Counted from the first letter of the stretch, positions 52,504-63,041 are shown. The stretch: 64,000 nucleotides of DNA from Methylobacterium sp. Leaf125 (GCF_001423085.1 NZ_LMNU01000005.1:51256-115255); one strand, 5' to 3'. Numbers and translations are program-made. Notes: generated from the sequence alone by a model not told the origin.

Positions 52504-55500
52504 TCACGGGAGGATTTCTTTGATCGCGAGGCTGTTCTCTTCGACCATCGCGTGGAAGGGCTCGAGGGTGCGGACATCCACCCCCTCGCTGGCATGACGC
52601 TGGGCCAGGCTCATCACGGCCGCCGCCGCCTCGTCCACCGGCGCCGCGATCGACTGGATCAGGGTCTCGGTGAGTTCGTTGACGGTGAGGCCGGAGGAGA
52701 TGCCGGACGGCGGCGCCTCGAGGGCGAAGCGCTCCTGCAGGCTCGCGCCGAGCTCGACGCCCATCAGCGAATCGAGGCCGATCTCGGAGAGATGACGCAC
52801 GCGGCTGATGTCGTCCTTGGGCAGGCGCAGGATGCGGGCGATGTCCTCCACGATGGCGTCGGCCACCGTCTTGCGCACCGAGTCGATGTCCTGTGTCTTC
52901 AGGAGCAGGCCGATATGGATGGCCGCCACCGTACCGGCTTCCATCTGCTGGTCCGAACCGAGCTCCGCGTAGCTCGGGCTCTTCATGGTGGCGAGGCGCT
53001 CGCGCGCCTTGCCCCAATGCATCGACGCGATGGCGATCACGGCGTCGTCCGGGTTCGTCCCCTGGCCTTCGAGCGCGTCCGCCATGAGGTCGAGGCAGTG
53101 GCGGGCATCCATCGGCGTCACGCCGACGCGGCCGGCCAGGGTCTCCATGACCGCGCGATTGCGGGCCAGCACGCCGACATCGCCGATGGCGCCCCAGGCC
53201 ACGGCGAGCGCCGGCAGGCCGAGCTTGCGCCGGCGGCGGGCGAGGCCTTCCATGAAGCCGTTCGCGGCGACGTAGGCACCCTGTCCGGGATTGCCGATGA
53301 AGGTCGTCGCCGAGGAGAACATCACGAAGTAGTCGAGCGTGCGCTCGCGGGTCGCCGCGTCGAGGTGCTCGGCGCCGATGACCTTCGGACGGATGACCGT
53401 GTCGAGGGCCGCGGCGTCGATGTTGGCGATGAGGCCATCCTGCAGCACCATCGCGCCGTGGATGACACCCGCCAGGGACCGGCCCTCGCGCTCCACCGCG
53501 GCCAGCAGCGCATCCACCGCCTTGCGGCTGGTGATGTCGCAGGCCACCGCGGCCACGTTGACGCCCCGGGCTCCGAGATCGGCCACCACCTGCTTGGCCT
53601 CGGGGCTCGCGGCCCCGTTGCGCCCCACCAGGACGATGTGCTTGGCGCCGCGATCGGCCAGCCAGCGCGCCGCCTCGATCCCGAATCCACCGAGACCGCC
53701 GGTGACGAGATGGACCCCCTCGGGCGAGATCGTGAAGGCCGATTCCTCCGCCTGCATCACGCTGCCGGGCTTCGGCGGGGCGATGACGATCTTACCGACA
53801 TGCCCCGACTGCTGCATCAGCCGGAAGGCATCCGAGACCTCGTCCGCCGTGAAGGGCTGGAAGGGGAGCGGCTTCAGCCCGCCTTCCTTGAACAGGGACA
53901 TCACCTCGCGGAACAGCCGCGCCCCGTCCTCGCCCTGGTGCTGAAGCACCTGATCGAGATCGACGCCGAAGTAGGACAAGTTCCGCCGGAACGGACGCAG
54001 GCCGATATGGGTGTTGGCGACGTAGTCGCGCTTGCCCAGCTCGATGAAGCGGCCGAAGGGCTTGAGGACGTTGAGGCTGCGCTCCATCGCTTCGCCGAAC
54101 AGGCTGTTCAGCACCACGCCGACCCCGTCGCCGGTGATGCGGCGGACATCGTCGACGAAGGCGAGGGACCGCGAGTCAAGCACGTGCTCGGCGCCCAACG
54201 CCTTGACCAGGGCGCGCTTCTCCCGCGAGCCGGCCGTGGCGATGACCCGGGCGCCCTTCATCTTGGCGATCTGCAGGGCCGCGAGACCGACGCCGCCGGC
54301 GCCGCCATGGATCAGCACCCACTCGCCACGGCGCAGGCGGGCGCAGCTGACGAGGCCGTAATAGGCGGTGAGGAAGGCCACCGGCACGGTGGCCGCGGCC
54401 TGCGGATCGAGGCCGGGCGGACTCGGGGCGACGACGAGCTCGGGGACGACGATGTGGGTCGCGAAGCCCGACTGCGCGAAGGCGACGACGCGATCGCCGG
54501 GCTTGAAGGCATCGACACCCTTGCCGACGGAGAGGACCCGGCCGGCCACTTCCAGTCCGAGGCGCGGACCGGCGAAGCCGTCCTCCAGGATCTCCTCCGG
54601 CAGCATCGACAGCGCCCAGAGGACGTCGCGGAAATTGAGACCCGTGGCCTCGACCGCGATCTCGACCTCACCGCGCTCGGGAGCCCGACGCGTCGCCGGC
54701 CCCCAGGCCATCTCGTTGAGGCCGCCGGTGTTGCTGCGCTCCAGGCGGGCCGCCTCGGCCGGGACCGCATCGGCGCCGGGACGGCGCGAGAGCTGGCCCG
54801 GGGAGAACCGGATCACGCGGGTCCGGTCGGCGTCGAGAATGATCTCGGTCTCGAGCGTGCCCGAGAGGATGAGATCGCGCAGGCGCTCGGCGGCAGCCTT
54901 GGTCGAGAGCGTCTCCGCGAGGTCGATCCGACGCACGTCGAGGTTGGCCACCTCGTTGGCGAGCGTCCGGCTGAAGGCCCAGACGCCGGCCTCCACGGAG
55001 CCGGTGGGATCGCCCGCATCGCGGGTGGCACCGGGGCAGACCACCCAGAGCCGGGTCTGGCGGCTGCCGAGATGCTCGACACAGCGCGTCAGGCTGAGGC
55101 AGCGCTCGCGCAGGCGGTCCGCCGCCGCGCCGGCATGGTTGAAGGCGCCGGCGAGGAAAACCACCGTGTCGGGGGTCTCACGCTCCAGTTCGAGCAGCGA
55201 CTGCTCCGAATCCAGGATGATCGAGACGTGGACGCCGCTCGCCACCAGCAAGGTCGCCAGCGAGGAGGCCGTCTCCGCCGCGACGGCGTCGTGCGATCCG
55301 ATCACGAAGGCGAAGGTCTGACCGGGCGCCGGCTTGGCGCGCACCGGGGCCTCGGCGATGAAGAGAAGATCGTCGCCATTGGCCGAGACGGCGCGATCGA
55401 CGGCCACCCGCACGAGGCCGGTGTCGCTGAGGGCACGCTGCCAACCGGTGATGTCGTCGAGACGGCCCACCGGCAGGTCGGCCGTCGCCTCGAACCAATC

Positions 55501-58500
55501 CGGCGTCAGACCGAACACCAGATCGCGGAACAGCGACGCCCCGGGCTCGACGGCGGCGAGGAACCCACCGGTCGCCAGAGCGTCGGCGACCTTGCCGAGC
55601 AGCGTCCGCTCGGAGCGATGCAGGACGTTGCTGGCCAGGATCACGTCGAAGCTGCCCGCGGCCAGCTCGGCCGTATCCTCGATCACCGCAACGCCGCGCG
55701 GCAGGGCGAGGCGCGCCCGCTCCGCCAGGCGACGATCGGCTTCGAAGACCGTCAGCTGCGCCTCGATGGTGTCCGTGAAGGCGGCGGCCTGCGCCGAGAG
55801 AGGCCCGAAGCCGACCTGCAGCACCCGCAGGGCACGGTCGCGGGGCAGGGCGCCGCGGCCGGACTCGGCGAGAGCTGCGATCACGTCGGCCGCGGCCCGT
55901 GCCGTGGCGCTGCGCAGGACGAAGGCGTCCAGGGCATTCTGGGAGAGGGTCGGAGCCTCGGTCAGGTCCCCCGTGAGCAGGCGGCCGACCACGGCACCGA
56001 TATCGGCGGTGAGCACGAGTTCGGCGGAGAGTTCGGGATGATCCGCCGCGATCCAGCGCATGATCTCGTCGGGGGCCGGCAGGGAGACATCCTTGCGCAG
56101 GGTCCAGCGCTCCCCCGTGAGGGTGGCGAGGTCGCTGCTCTCCAGGGCGTAGAGGGCGTTGAGGAGCCAGGGACGCATCGCCTCGGGCACGCGGTCGTCG
56201 ATCGCCACGGTGCCGGAGCGCTGCAGGCCTTCCGCCAGGCGGTAAGCCATCGAGGTCGCCCAGCCTTCGAGAAGCAGGTGCCCCGGTGCCAGGGGTGCTT
56301 CGGCGGGTGCGACGGCGGCCTTGCAGGCCGGACGGATCGCGTCGGCGACGCGCTTCCCGCGCTCCATCGCGATGGCGGTGGGCTCGGTGGCGAGTTCGGG
56401 CCGCTGCGCGATGGCGTAGGCGGCCAGATCGCTGCCGTTCTTGGCGCGGAGCGCCTGGAACCGCCCCTCGCGCAGGGTGGCGATGACGGCACCCTCGGCA
56501 TCCACCAGGGTGAAGTCGGCCAGGATGCTGCGCTCGTTGGCACGCCGGGTCCGGATCATCGCCCGGGCAATGACGGCCCCCGGCTTCACGAGGCGGATTT
56601 CCCCGAAGCGAACCGGGACATAGGCCTTGGTCGACCCCTCGCCCATCAGGCCGGCGAAGAGCAGGATCAGGCCGTGGAAGCAGGAATCGAGGCGCGCCGG
56701 GACGAGCCCGAACCGCTCGTCCGCCTCGGCGGGCAGGAGCTCCGAGACGATGGTCGTCTCGTCCAGGCGCGCACTCGCCGCGACCTGGCGGAAGCTCGGG
56801 CCGAAGCCGAGACCCGAGGCGGCGGCGAGGCGGTAGAGGCCTTCGCCCGCCACCGCCGTTTCAGCGGGAACGTGCATGTCCACCGGGGCAGGCGCCGGGA
56901 AGCTCCCGTCGATGATCTTCGCCGCGGCGTGGAGCTGCCACGCGGCCTGGGTCAGGCGGGGGCGGCTGAGAATCTGGATGGCGTTGCCGGAGCCGGCGAC
57001 CCGCACCGCGACCTCGCGCAGGGATTCCTCGCCGAACACCATCGGCGACTGGATCTCGAAGTCGGCGAGCGTGACGCTGTCGCTCTTCATCGCCTCGCGG
57101 GCGACGCCGAGCGCCATCTCGATGAAGGCGGCACCGGGCAGGATCGCCTGCCCGTCGATGCGGTGATCGTCGAGGTCCGGCACCGTCGCGATGTCGACGT
57201 GACCGTGCCATTCGAGGCCGTCCGGTGCGACGCGGGAGCCGTAGAGCGGATGATAGGGACGCGGTGTCGCCGCGCCGACGCCCTCGGTGGTCTCGGCGAG
57301 CCGGAAGGGTCGACGCTGCCAGGGATAGAGCGGCAGCGGCACGTCGCCGGTCGGATTCGTGCCGAACACCGTCGCCTCATCGACGGCGGCGCCCTGCACG
57401 AGGGCGGCCGCGACGGTGCGGGCGATCGGATCGCCGCCCGCCGGCTTGCGGTGAAGAACGCCGATGGTGGCGTTCTCGATGCCGAGGGGCTCGATGGCGT
57501 CGCCGATATGCGACAGCAGGGTGGCGCGCGGGCCAACCTCGATGAAGACGCGGGCGCCCTGTCGGGTCGCCTCCTGGACCGCCTCGCAGAAGCGAACCGG
57601 CTCACGGATGTTGCGCCACCAGTAACCGGCCCCGAACTGGTCGCCGGCCAGCACCTTGCCGGTGACGGTCGACACCATCGCGGTCGTCGCGGCGTGCGGC
57701 TTGAGCCCCGCGAGATCCCGCAGCAGCGGCTTCTCGGTCGGGTTCATCAACCGGCCGTGGAAGGGGTACTCGAGGTCGAGCTTGCGCCCGCGGCGACGCT
57801 TGCGCGTCAGCGCCTTCATGGCCGCGTCGATATCCTCCACCGGGCCCGCCACGGTGATGGCCTTCGGGCTGTTATAGGCGGCGATGTCGAGGCTCGGATA
57901 ATCCTTCAGGAACAGCTCGATCTCGTCGGCCGGGGCGAGCAGCACGGCCATGGTGCCGAAGCCGCGCGTCGTCTCCTGGTGCTTGCTCCGGTAGAAGATG
58001 ACCTTCACGGCCTGTTCGAGGCTCAGGATCCCGGCGGCTTCCGCTGCCGCGATCTCGCCGACGCTGTGGCCGAGGACGTAGCTCGGCTTGAGGCCGCGGG
58101 CCCGCAGGGCCGTCGTCGAGGCGCTCGAGATGGCGAAGATCAGCGGCTGCGACACCCGCGTGAGGGCGAGGCGCTCCTCGAGATCCTCGGCGAACAGGGC
58201 GTCCTTCAGGGACCAGCCGGACAGGGTGTGGAACAGGCCGTCGATGCGGTCGAAGGCCTCGCGGAACGCGGCGTTCTCGTCATAGGCCTCGCGACCCATG
58301 CCGGCCCACTGGCTGCCGTTGCCGGAATAGACGAAGGCGACCTCCGCGGCGCGGTCCACGGCGGTCCCGAGAAGGGCCTCGGGGGCATCCTCGGCCTCAC
58401 CGACGGCACGCAGAACCCCCGGGAGATCGGCGTCCAGGGACACCGCCAAACGCGAGGACAGGCGCTCGCGGCGATGCGCGGCGGCCGCCGCGATGCGGGC

Positions 58501-59925
58501 GATCTCGGCCTTGCCGGCGCCGTCGAAGCGTTCGGCGTAGTCCAGGGCGAGTTCGTTGAGGGCGGCACGGCTCTGGGCGGAGAGCAGGAGCACCTCCGGC
58601 ATCCGGGCCGCATCGGGCGCGACGGAATCGGCACGGACCGGCGGTCCGTCCGTGAGAACGACGTGCGCGTTGGTGCCGCCGAACCCGAAGGAGTTGACGC
58701 CGGCGAAGCGCACCTTGCCATCGCGGGTCAGCGGCAGCGGCTTGTTCGTCACCGACAGGTTCAGATCCTGAAACGGGATCTCGGGATTCAGTTCGGCCGC
58801 GTGAAGCGAGGTCGGGAACAGGTCATGCTCGAGGGCTAGGCTGGCCTTCAGGAGACCGGCGAGGCCCGAGACCGGCTCGGTATGGCCGATGTTGCTCTTG
58901 ATCGAGCCGATCGGCAGCGGCGCCTTGCGCGGGCGACCGAGCTTACCGCCGATCGCGCTCGCCTCGATCGGATCGCCGACCGGCGTGCCGGTGCCGTGGG
59001 CCTCGACGAAGACCACGGAGTCGAGGTCGATCTCGGCCTCGCGATAGACCTGCTCCAGGAGCGCGCCCTGGGCATAGCCGGAGGGCAGGGAGATGCCGGT
59101 GGTGCGCCCGTCCGAATTGACGCCGCTGGCCGCGATGACGCCGCGCACGGTGCTGCCGTCGCGCAGGGCCGCCTTGGCGGATTTGAGCACGAGCACGACA
59201 CCGCCCTCGGAGCGCACGTAGCCGTCGGCGCTCGACGAGAAGGCCTGGCACAGGCCGGTGCGCGAGAGCATCTGCGCGTTCGAGAAGCAGATGAAGTTGA
59301 AGGGGCTGGCGAGAAGGTTCACGCCGGCGACGACCGCCGTGTCGATCCGACCGCTGGAGATGGCCGCCACCGCGGCGTCGAGGGCGACGAGCGAGGACGA
59401 GCAGGCCGTGTCGACGGTGAAGCTCGGTCCCTTCAGGTCGTAGATGTAGGAGATGCGGTTCGACAGGATCGAGAGCGTGTTCCCGGTGGCCGCGTAGGCG
59501 TCGCCCGACGACGTGTCGAGGACGCGCAGGTTGCCGTAATCCAGGGAGGAGGCGCCGACGAAGACGCCGATCTGGGTCCCGGCCACGTCCGAGGGGCGCA
59601 GCCCCGCATCTTCCAGGGCCTCCCAGGTCAGTTCCAGCAGCAGGCGCTGCTGCGGGTCCATCTGCTCGGCCTCGCGGGGCGAGATGCCGAAGACACCCGG
59701 GTCGAACGACCAGATGTCATCGAGGACGCCGGCGGACCAGGTATAGCTCTTGCCGCGCTCCTGCGCGCGCGGGTGGCCGAACCGCTCCAGGGACCAGCGG
59801 TCGTCCGGGATCCGACCGACGGCGCATCGCGCCTCGGTGAGCAGTTGCCAGAGCCCGTCGACGCTCGAAGCGCCGGGAAGCCGGCAGGCACGGCCGATGA
59901 TCGCGATGTCTGTACGTTGTGTCAC
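52504..59925 (-). CDS. Highly reducing type I polyketide synthase
   Basis: A 2473-residue single-module synthase, counted from GTG at 59925. KS: DTACSSSL with Cys175, HGTGT and NIGHTEP, residues about 1-430. AT: GHSVGE with Ser621. DH: DHRIDGQAILPG with His921 and the catalytic Asp1080 in LDSCFH. A degenerate C-methyltransferase-like region: GFGPL at 1372 and SNVLH at 1432-1436. ER: HGGAGGVGLAA at 1873. KR: TGGLGGFG near 2076 and Tyr2218. ACP: GLDSLMG with Ser2386. No thioesterase or reductase follows, so release needs another enzyme, presumably the downstream oxoamine synthase. The architecture resembles iterative lipid-type and fungal highly reducing PKSs. AT specificity is unresolved (GHSVGE and YPFH motifs suggest malonyl). 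Confidence 0.93.
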   Translation of the reverse strand: MTQRTDIAIIGRACRLPGASSVDGLWQLLTEARCAVGRIPDDRWSLERFGHPRAQERGKSYTWSAGVLDDIWSFDPGVFGISPREAEQMDPQQRLLLELTWEALEDAGLRPSDVAGTQIGVFVGASSLDYGNLRVLDTSSGDAYAATGNTLSILSNRISYIYDLKGPSFTVDTACSSSLVALDAAVAAISSGRIDTAVVAGVNLLASPFNFICFSNAQMLSRTGLCQAFSSSADGYVRSEGGVVLVLKSAKAALRDGSTVRGVIAASGVNSDGRTTGISLPSGYAQGALLEQVYREAEIDLDSVVFVEAHGTGTPVGDPIEASAIGGKLGRPRKAPLPIGSIKSNIGHTEPVSGLAGLLKASLALEHDLFPTSLHAAELNPEIPFQDLNLSVTNKPLPLTRDGKVRFAGVNSFGFGGTNAHVVLTDGPPVRADSVAPDAARMPEVLLLSAQSRAALNELALDYAERFDGAGKAEIARIAAAAAHRRERLSSRLAVSLDADLPGVLRAVGEAEDAPEALLGTAVDRAAEVAFVYSGNGSQWAGMGREAYDENAAFREAFDRIDGLFHTLSGWSLKDALFAEDLEERLALTRVSQPLIFAISSASTTALRARGLKPSYVLGHSVGEIAAAEAAGILSLEQAVKVIFYRSKHQETTRGFGTMAVLLAPADEIELFLKDYPSLDIAAYNSPKAITVAGPVEDIDAAMKALTRKRRRGRKLDLEYPFHGRLMNPTEKPLLRDLAGLKPHAATTAMVSTVTGKVLAGDQFGAGYWWRNIREPVRFCEAVQEATRQGARVFIEVGPRATLLSHIGDAIEPLGIENATIGVLHRKPAGGDPIARTVAAALVQGAAVDEATVFGTNPTGDVPLPLYPWQRRPFRLAETTEGVGAATPRPYHPLYGSRVAPDGLEWHGHVDIATVPDLDDHRIDGQAILPGAAFIEMALGVAREAMKSDSVTLADFEIQSPMVFGEESLREVAVRVAGSGNAIQILSRPRLTQAAWQLHAAAKIIDGSFPAPAPVDMHVPAETAVAGEGLYRLAAASGLGFGPSFRQVAASARLDETTIVSELLPAEADERFGLVPARLDSCFHGLILLFAGLMGEGSTKAYVPVRFGEIRLVKPGAVIARAMIRTRRANERSILADFTLVDAEGAVIATLREGRFQALRAKNGSDLAAYAIAQRPELATEPTAIAMERGKRVADAIRPACKAAVAPAEAPLAPGHLLLEGWATSMAYRLAEGLQRSGTVAIDDRVPEAMRPWLLNALYALESSDLATLTGERWTLRKDVSLPAPDEIMRWIAADHPELSAELVLTADIGAVVGRLLTGDLTEAPTLSQNALDAFVLRSATARAAADVIAALAESGRGALPRDRALRVLQVGFGPLSAQAAAFTDTIEAQLTVFEADRRLAERARLALPRGVAVIEDTAELAAGSFDVILASNVLHRSERTLLGKVADALATGGFLAAVEPGASLFRDLVFGLTPDWFEATADLPVGRLDDITGWQRALSDTGLVRVAVDRAVSANGDDLLFIAEAPVRAKPAPGQTFAFVIGSHDAVAAETASSLATLLVASGVHVSIILDSEQSLLELERETPDTVVFLAGAFNHAGAAADRLRERCLSLTRCVEHLGSRQTRLWVVCPGATRDAGDPTGSVEAGVWAFSRTLANEVANLDVRRIDLAETLSTKAAAERLRDLILSGTLETEIILDADRTRVIRFSPGQLSRRPGADAVPAEAARLERSNTGGLNEMAWGPATRRAPERGEVEIAVEATGLNFRDVLWALSMLPEEILEDGFAGPRLGLEVAGRVLSVGKGVDAFKPGDRVVAFAQSGFATHIVVPELVVAPSPPGLDPQAAATVPVAFLTAYYGLVSCARLRRGEWVLIHGGAGGVGLAALQIAKMKGARVIATAGSREKRALVKALGAEHVLDSRSLAFVDDVRRITGDGVGVVLNSLFGEAMERSLNVLKPFGRFIELGKRDYVANTHIGLRPFRRNLSYFGVDLDQVLQHQGEDGARLFREVMSLFKEGGLKPLPFQPFTADEVSDAFRLMQQSGHVGKIVIAPPKPGSVMQAEESAFTISPEGVHLVTGGLGGFGIEAARWLADRGAKHIVLVGRNGAASPEAKQVVADLGARGVNVAAVACDITSRKAVDALLAAVEREGRSLAGVIHGAMVLQDGLIANIDAAALDTVIRPKVIGAEHLDAATRERTLDYFVMFSSATTFIGNPGQGAYVAANGFMEGLARRRRKLGLPALAVAWGAIGDVGVLARNRAVMETLAGRVGVTPMDARHCLDLMADALEGQGTNPDDAVIAIASMHWGKARERLATMKSPSYAELGSDQQMEAGTVAAIHIGLLLKTQDIDSVRKTVADAIVEDIARILRLPKDDISRVRHLSEIGLDSLMGVELGASLQERFALEAPPSGISSGLTVNELTETLIQSIAAPVDEAAAAVMSLAQRHASEGVDVRTLEPFHAMVEENSLAIKEILP

Positions 59926-60432
59926 GTTCGATTCGCACACGCTCTTGAACGGGGGACAGGATCGACTTGTACCACCGGCGGCAACCAACCCGATCCTTAG
60001 TATGGCTCCAGGCTACTGTCCAACCGGAGCGCTCGGAATCCGGGCAATCACCAACCGGGAACAGTCACCCTGTTGCACGTATTCATCGGTCTTCCGGCAA
60101 GACGAGGGAGCAGCGCGCCGTCACATGCGACGACTTTCACTCGATCTCAGGCAAGACTTCCAAACAAATGCCACAAATCAGATCGGCTCGCCCGGCCTGA
60201 GTCCTGTGTTATCACCGACCCGTGCCAAAGAGCCCGTGACTTCGGCATCCCGGCCGCGGAGGGCCCGGACAGGCCCCGCGGATGCGAACCATCGTCGCCC
60301 CGAAGGTTCCGGTCTCGGTGCCGCCCTCTCCGGTACCGGCGCATCGCTTTGCCGGCACCACTGAAGGTAGGCGGATAGAGCCTCCGATTACGGCGACTTT
60401 GCGGTGCGACAGGACGCCGCTGCGCCGCACCA
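59926..60432. promoter_or_regulatory. Upstream region of the PKS operon
   Basis: About 500 bases between the 3' end of the glycosyltransferase gene and the PKS start, both on the minus strand. The sequence is less GC-rich in its centre (60000-60230). The PKS promoter should lie here; no specific operator was recognised and short frames look spurious. Confidence 0.4.
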
Positions 60433-62622
60433 TCAAAGCCGATAGCGCGCCGCGGTCTTCGAGAGATTGGGATTGTAGTACGGATCGGCGCGCAGAACCG
60501 GTCCCCAGCGGTCCTGCATGATCCGGACCTCGCGCTCGAACCGGGCCAGCTTCTCGGGCGTGTCCTCCGCGCCGCGGCTCTTCGATTCGTGGTGGATCAG
60601 GCGCGCATGGGGTGTCCACACGATCCGGTACCCGTGCGCGCGCAGCTTGAGGCAGAGGTCGACGTCGTTGAACGCGACGGCGAGTTCGTCGGCGTCGAAG
60701 CCCCCGCTCTCGGCGAAGACCGAAGCCCGCAGAAGCAGGCAGGCCCCGGTCACGGCCGAGACTTCCTGGGTCAGGACCATCCGGGCGAAGTATCCGGAAT
60801 CGTCCTCGGACAGCCCGGGATGGCTGTGGCCGGCCACGCCGCCGATCCCGAGCACGATGCCGCCGTGCTGGAGCGTCCGGTCCGGGTAGAGCAGCTTCGC
60901 GCCCACGGCGCCGATGTCCGGCGTCAGCGCGATGGACACCATCTCGCGCAACCAGCCGGGCTCGATGACCTCGACGTCGTTGTTCAGGAACAGCAGCAGC
61001 GCGCCCCGCGCCGCTGCGGCACCGCGGTTGGAGAGGTCGGAAAAGTTGAAGGGCCCGGGCACGGACACGATCCGCACGCGCGGGTCGTTCGCGAAGCGCG
61101 CGAAGAGATCGCGCGTGCGGGTCTCCCGGCTGTCGTTGTCGACGATGAGCAGTTCGATGGCCGGATAGTCCGTCCCGTCGAGAACCCCCGCGAGCGCCAC
61201 GGCGAGCAGGTCCGCGCGGTCGCGCGTCGGAATGATCACCGAGACGAGGGGCGCGGGCTCCGGGACCGGACGGACGAGCCGGTTGAAACCGAGGGGGCCG
61301 CGGACCGCCGTCGCCTGCAGGGGTGCTGCAACCTCGGCCAGGGCGCGCAGCCGCGCCACCTCGCTCCGCTCCAGGGCCCGGTCCGAGAACGTCCCCGAGC
61401 CGCCGGCCGCCCGCCAGTGGTAGAGGATCCGCGGAATGTGCCGGATGCGATCCGGCGTCAGTCGAGCCGTGATCCGCAAGAGCAGATCGTGGTCCTGGCT
61501 GCCCTCGAAGCCCGGACGCAGGCCCCCCACGGCCCGGATCGCCTCCGTGCGGATCACCGTGAGGTGATTGATGTAGTTCTGGCCGTAGAGCAGCTCCCGA
61601 TCGAAGCCCGACTTGAAGTGCGGCTCGAAGCGACGCCCCCGGCCGTCGATCTTGTCCTCGTCGCTGTAGATCAGAACGAGTTCGGGGGCGGCACGGATCG
61701 CGGCCGCGACGTGGTAGAGCGCGCCCTCGGCCAGCACGTCATCGTGGTCGAGAAAGGCGATGAACGGTCCTGTCGCCTGCGCGAGGGCGTCGTTGGTGGC
61801 GCGCGCAATGTGACCGTTCTCCGTACGCCGACGCACGTGGATGCGCGGATCCTGCTGCGCGTGACGGGCGAGGAGGCGCGGGATCGCCGGATCCGTCGAG
61901 GCATCGTCGACGATGGAGAGCTCCCAGTTCGGGTAGAGCTGCGCACGGACCGACCGGATGGCGGCGTCCAGGACGCGCGGCGCGGGATCGTGCACCGGCA
62001 TCACCACCGAGATCCGCGGTGCGTCCGGCCACGCGTCGATCTCGTCGCGGATGCGCCGCCGATCGGCCTGCGAGAGGGTATCGAAGCGGGCGATCCAGGT
62101 GGCGTAGCCGGTCTCCGTCCGATCGTGCAGGGCCCGCAGGAGCAGCGCCCGCCCGCGGACCTTGAGCCCGAGGGCGCGCCAGTACACGGCGCGCGCGGTG
62201 AGACCCGGGTTCCGGGGCAGGGCGCGTGCGACGAGGCCAATCCGGCGGACCCGGCGGATCGTGAAGCCGTCGAGGTGGAACGCGGTTTCGCGGGTGAGGG
62301 GGGTCACCCGCAGGGCGCGCAGCCCCTCCGGAAGACGCCCCGTCCAGACGAAGCGATCCCCGCCCTCGGCCTCCTCGGAGAGGGCGACGATGCCGGGCCG
62401 GCCATCCGGCCCGAGCACCCGTGCGCTCAGCACCAGCCGGCAGACGCCCGCGCTTCCGACGTCCCGGAAGCGGATCGTCGCCCAGCTCCCGCCGAGATCG
62501 GTATCGGCCAGGTCGAGATCGCGGGCCGCTCCATCCAGGACGAAGCTCCGCGTCGCAGGCCCCCTGCGACTGCGGGGGAGGGAGGCCGCCTGCGGCGAGC
62601 CGGACCGGTTCGGAGTCGTCAT
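60433..62622 (-). CDS. Tandem GT2 glycosyltransferase
   Basis: A 729-residue protein with an N-terminal beta-rich domain (about 1-200) and two family 2 GT-A domains. The first (about 205-430) has ISVVMPVHDPAPRVLDAAI, DDASTD and the DxD-type FLDHDDVL. The second (about 475-729) has LVSVIIPTRDRADLLAVAL, IVDNDS and LFLNNDVEVIEPGWL. Such tandem enzymes build O-antigen or other surface glycans. It could decorate the product of the adjacent PKS operon, but it is separated by 507 bases, so this is only a suggestion. ATG at 62622 (MTTPNRSGS) is preferred; the open frame extends further. Confidence 0.85.
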   Translation of the reverse strand: MTTPNRSGSPQAASLPRSRRGPATRSFVLDGAARDLDLADTDLGGSWATIRFRDVGSAGVCRLVLSARVLGPDGRPGIVALSEEAEGGDRFVWTGRLPEGLRALRVTPLTRETAFHLDGFTIRRVRRIGLVARALPRNPGLTARAVYWRALGLKVRGRALLLRALHDRTETGYATWIARFDTLSQADRRRIRDEIDAWPDAPRISVVMPVHDPAPRVLDAAIRSVRAQLYPNWELSIVDDASTDPAIPRLLARHAQQDPRIHVRRRTENGHIARATNDALAQATGPFIAFLDHDDVLAEGALYHVAAAIRAAPELVLIYSDEDKIDGRGRRFEPHFKSGFDRELLYGQNYINHLTVIRTEAIRAVGGLRPGFEGSQDHDLLLRITARLTPDRIRHIPRILYHWRAAGGSGTFSDRALERSEVARLRALAEVAAPLQATAVRGPLGFNRLVRPVPEPAPLVSVIIPTRDRADLLAVALAGVLDGTDYPAIELLIVDNDSRETRTRDLFARFANDPRVRIVSVPGPFNFSDLSNRGAAAARGALLLFLNNDVEVIEPGWLREMVSIALTPDIGAVGAKLLYPDRTLQHGGIVLGIGGVAGHSHPGLSEDDSGYFARMVLTQEVSAVTGACLLLRASVFAESGGFDADELAVAFNDVDLCLKLRAHGYRIVWTPHARLIHHESKSRGAEDTPEKLARFEREVRIMQDRWGPVLRADPYYNPNLSKTAARYRL

Positions 62623-63041
62623 CCCTGCCTCACGCCATCGCAGACCGTGCCCGAGGTGGCCCGGCCGGACAATCCCGTGCTGCGCCTCGAAAGACGGAAT
62701 CCCGCGGGGCAGGCCCGATCCGCGCGCGCGCGCGCTCGGTCGGCGTCGCCGCCCCAAGCGCGAACGGCCTCTCCGCGCCCACCCTCGTCCCCGACACGCA
62801 TCGTCTCAACGCAGCTCCAACCCGCCCGTGCTGGCCGCCGCCCCCCCTCAGCGGAGCGGACCGGCCGCCGCCTCCGGGACGCGACGCGCCCGGCTTACCG
62901 CATTTTCGAAGGCCACACAGGGCCGATGCCAGGGCCGACGATCGGCGAACCGAGAACCCGAACATTCGCGCCGCGAGGGCTCTTGCGTACCCCGGAACCC
63001 CAGGCTATAGCCCCCTCCACCGGCGCCGAGCGCACCGGTGA
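62623..63041. other. Intergenic region between GT2 gene and tRNA-Val
   Basis: About 420 very GC-rich bases containing a short CG dinucleotide run (gcgcgcgcgcgc, near 62727). Open frames on both strands are Arg/Pro-rich and show no domain. The promoters for the tRNA and for the GT2 gene must lie here; none was assigned. Confidence 0.4.

Noticed and set aside
52420..58839. Very long plus-strand open frame (2139 codons)
   Set aside because: Fully antisense to the PKS gene, whose domains are all recognised. High GC with G/C third positions removes stops on the opposite strand; the translation is Arg/Gly/His-rich with no domain.
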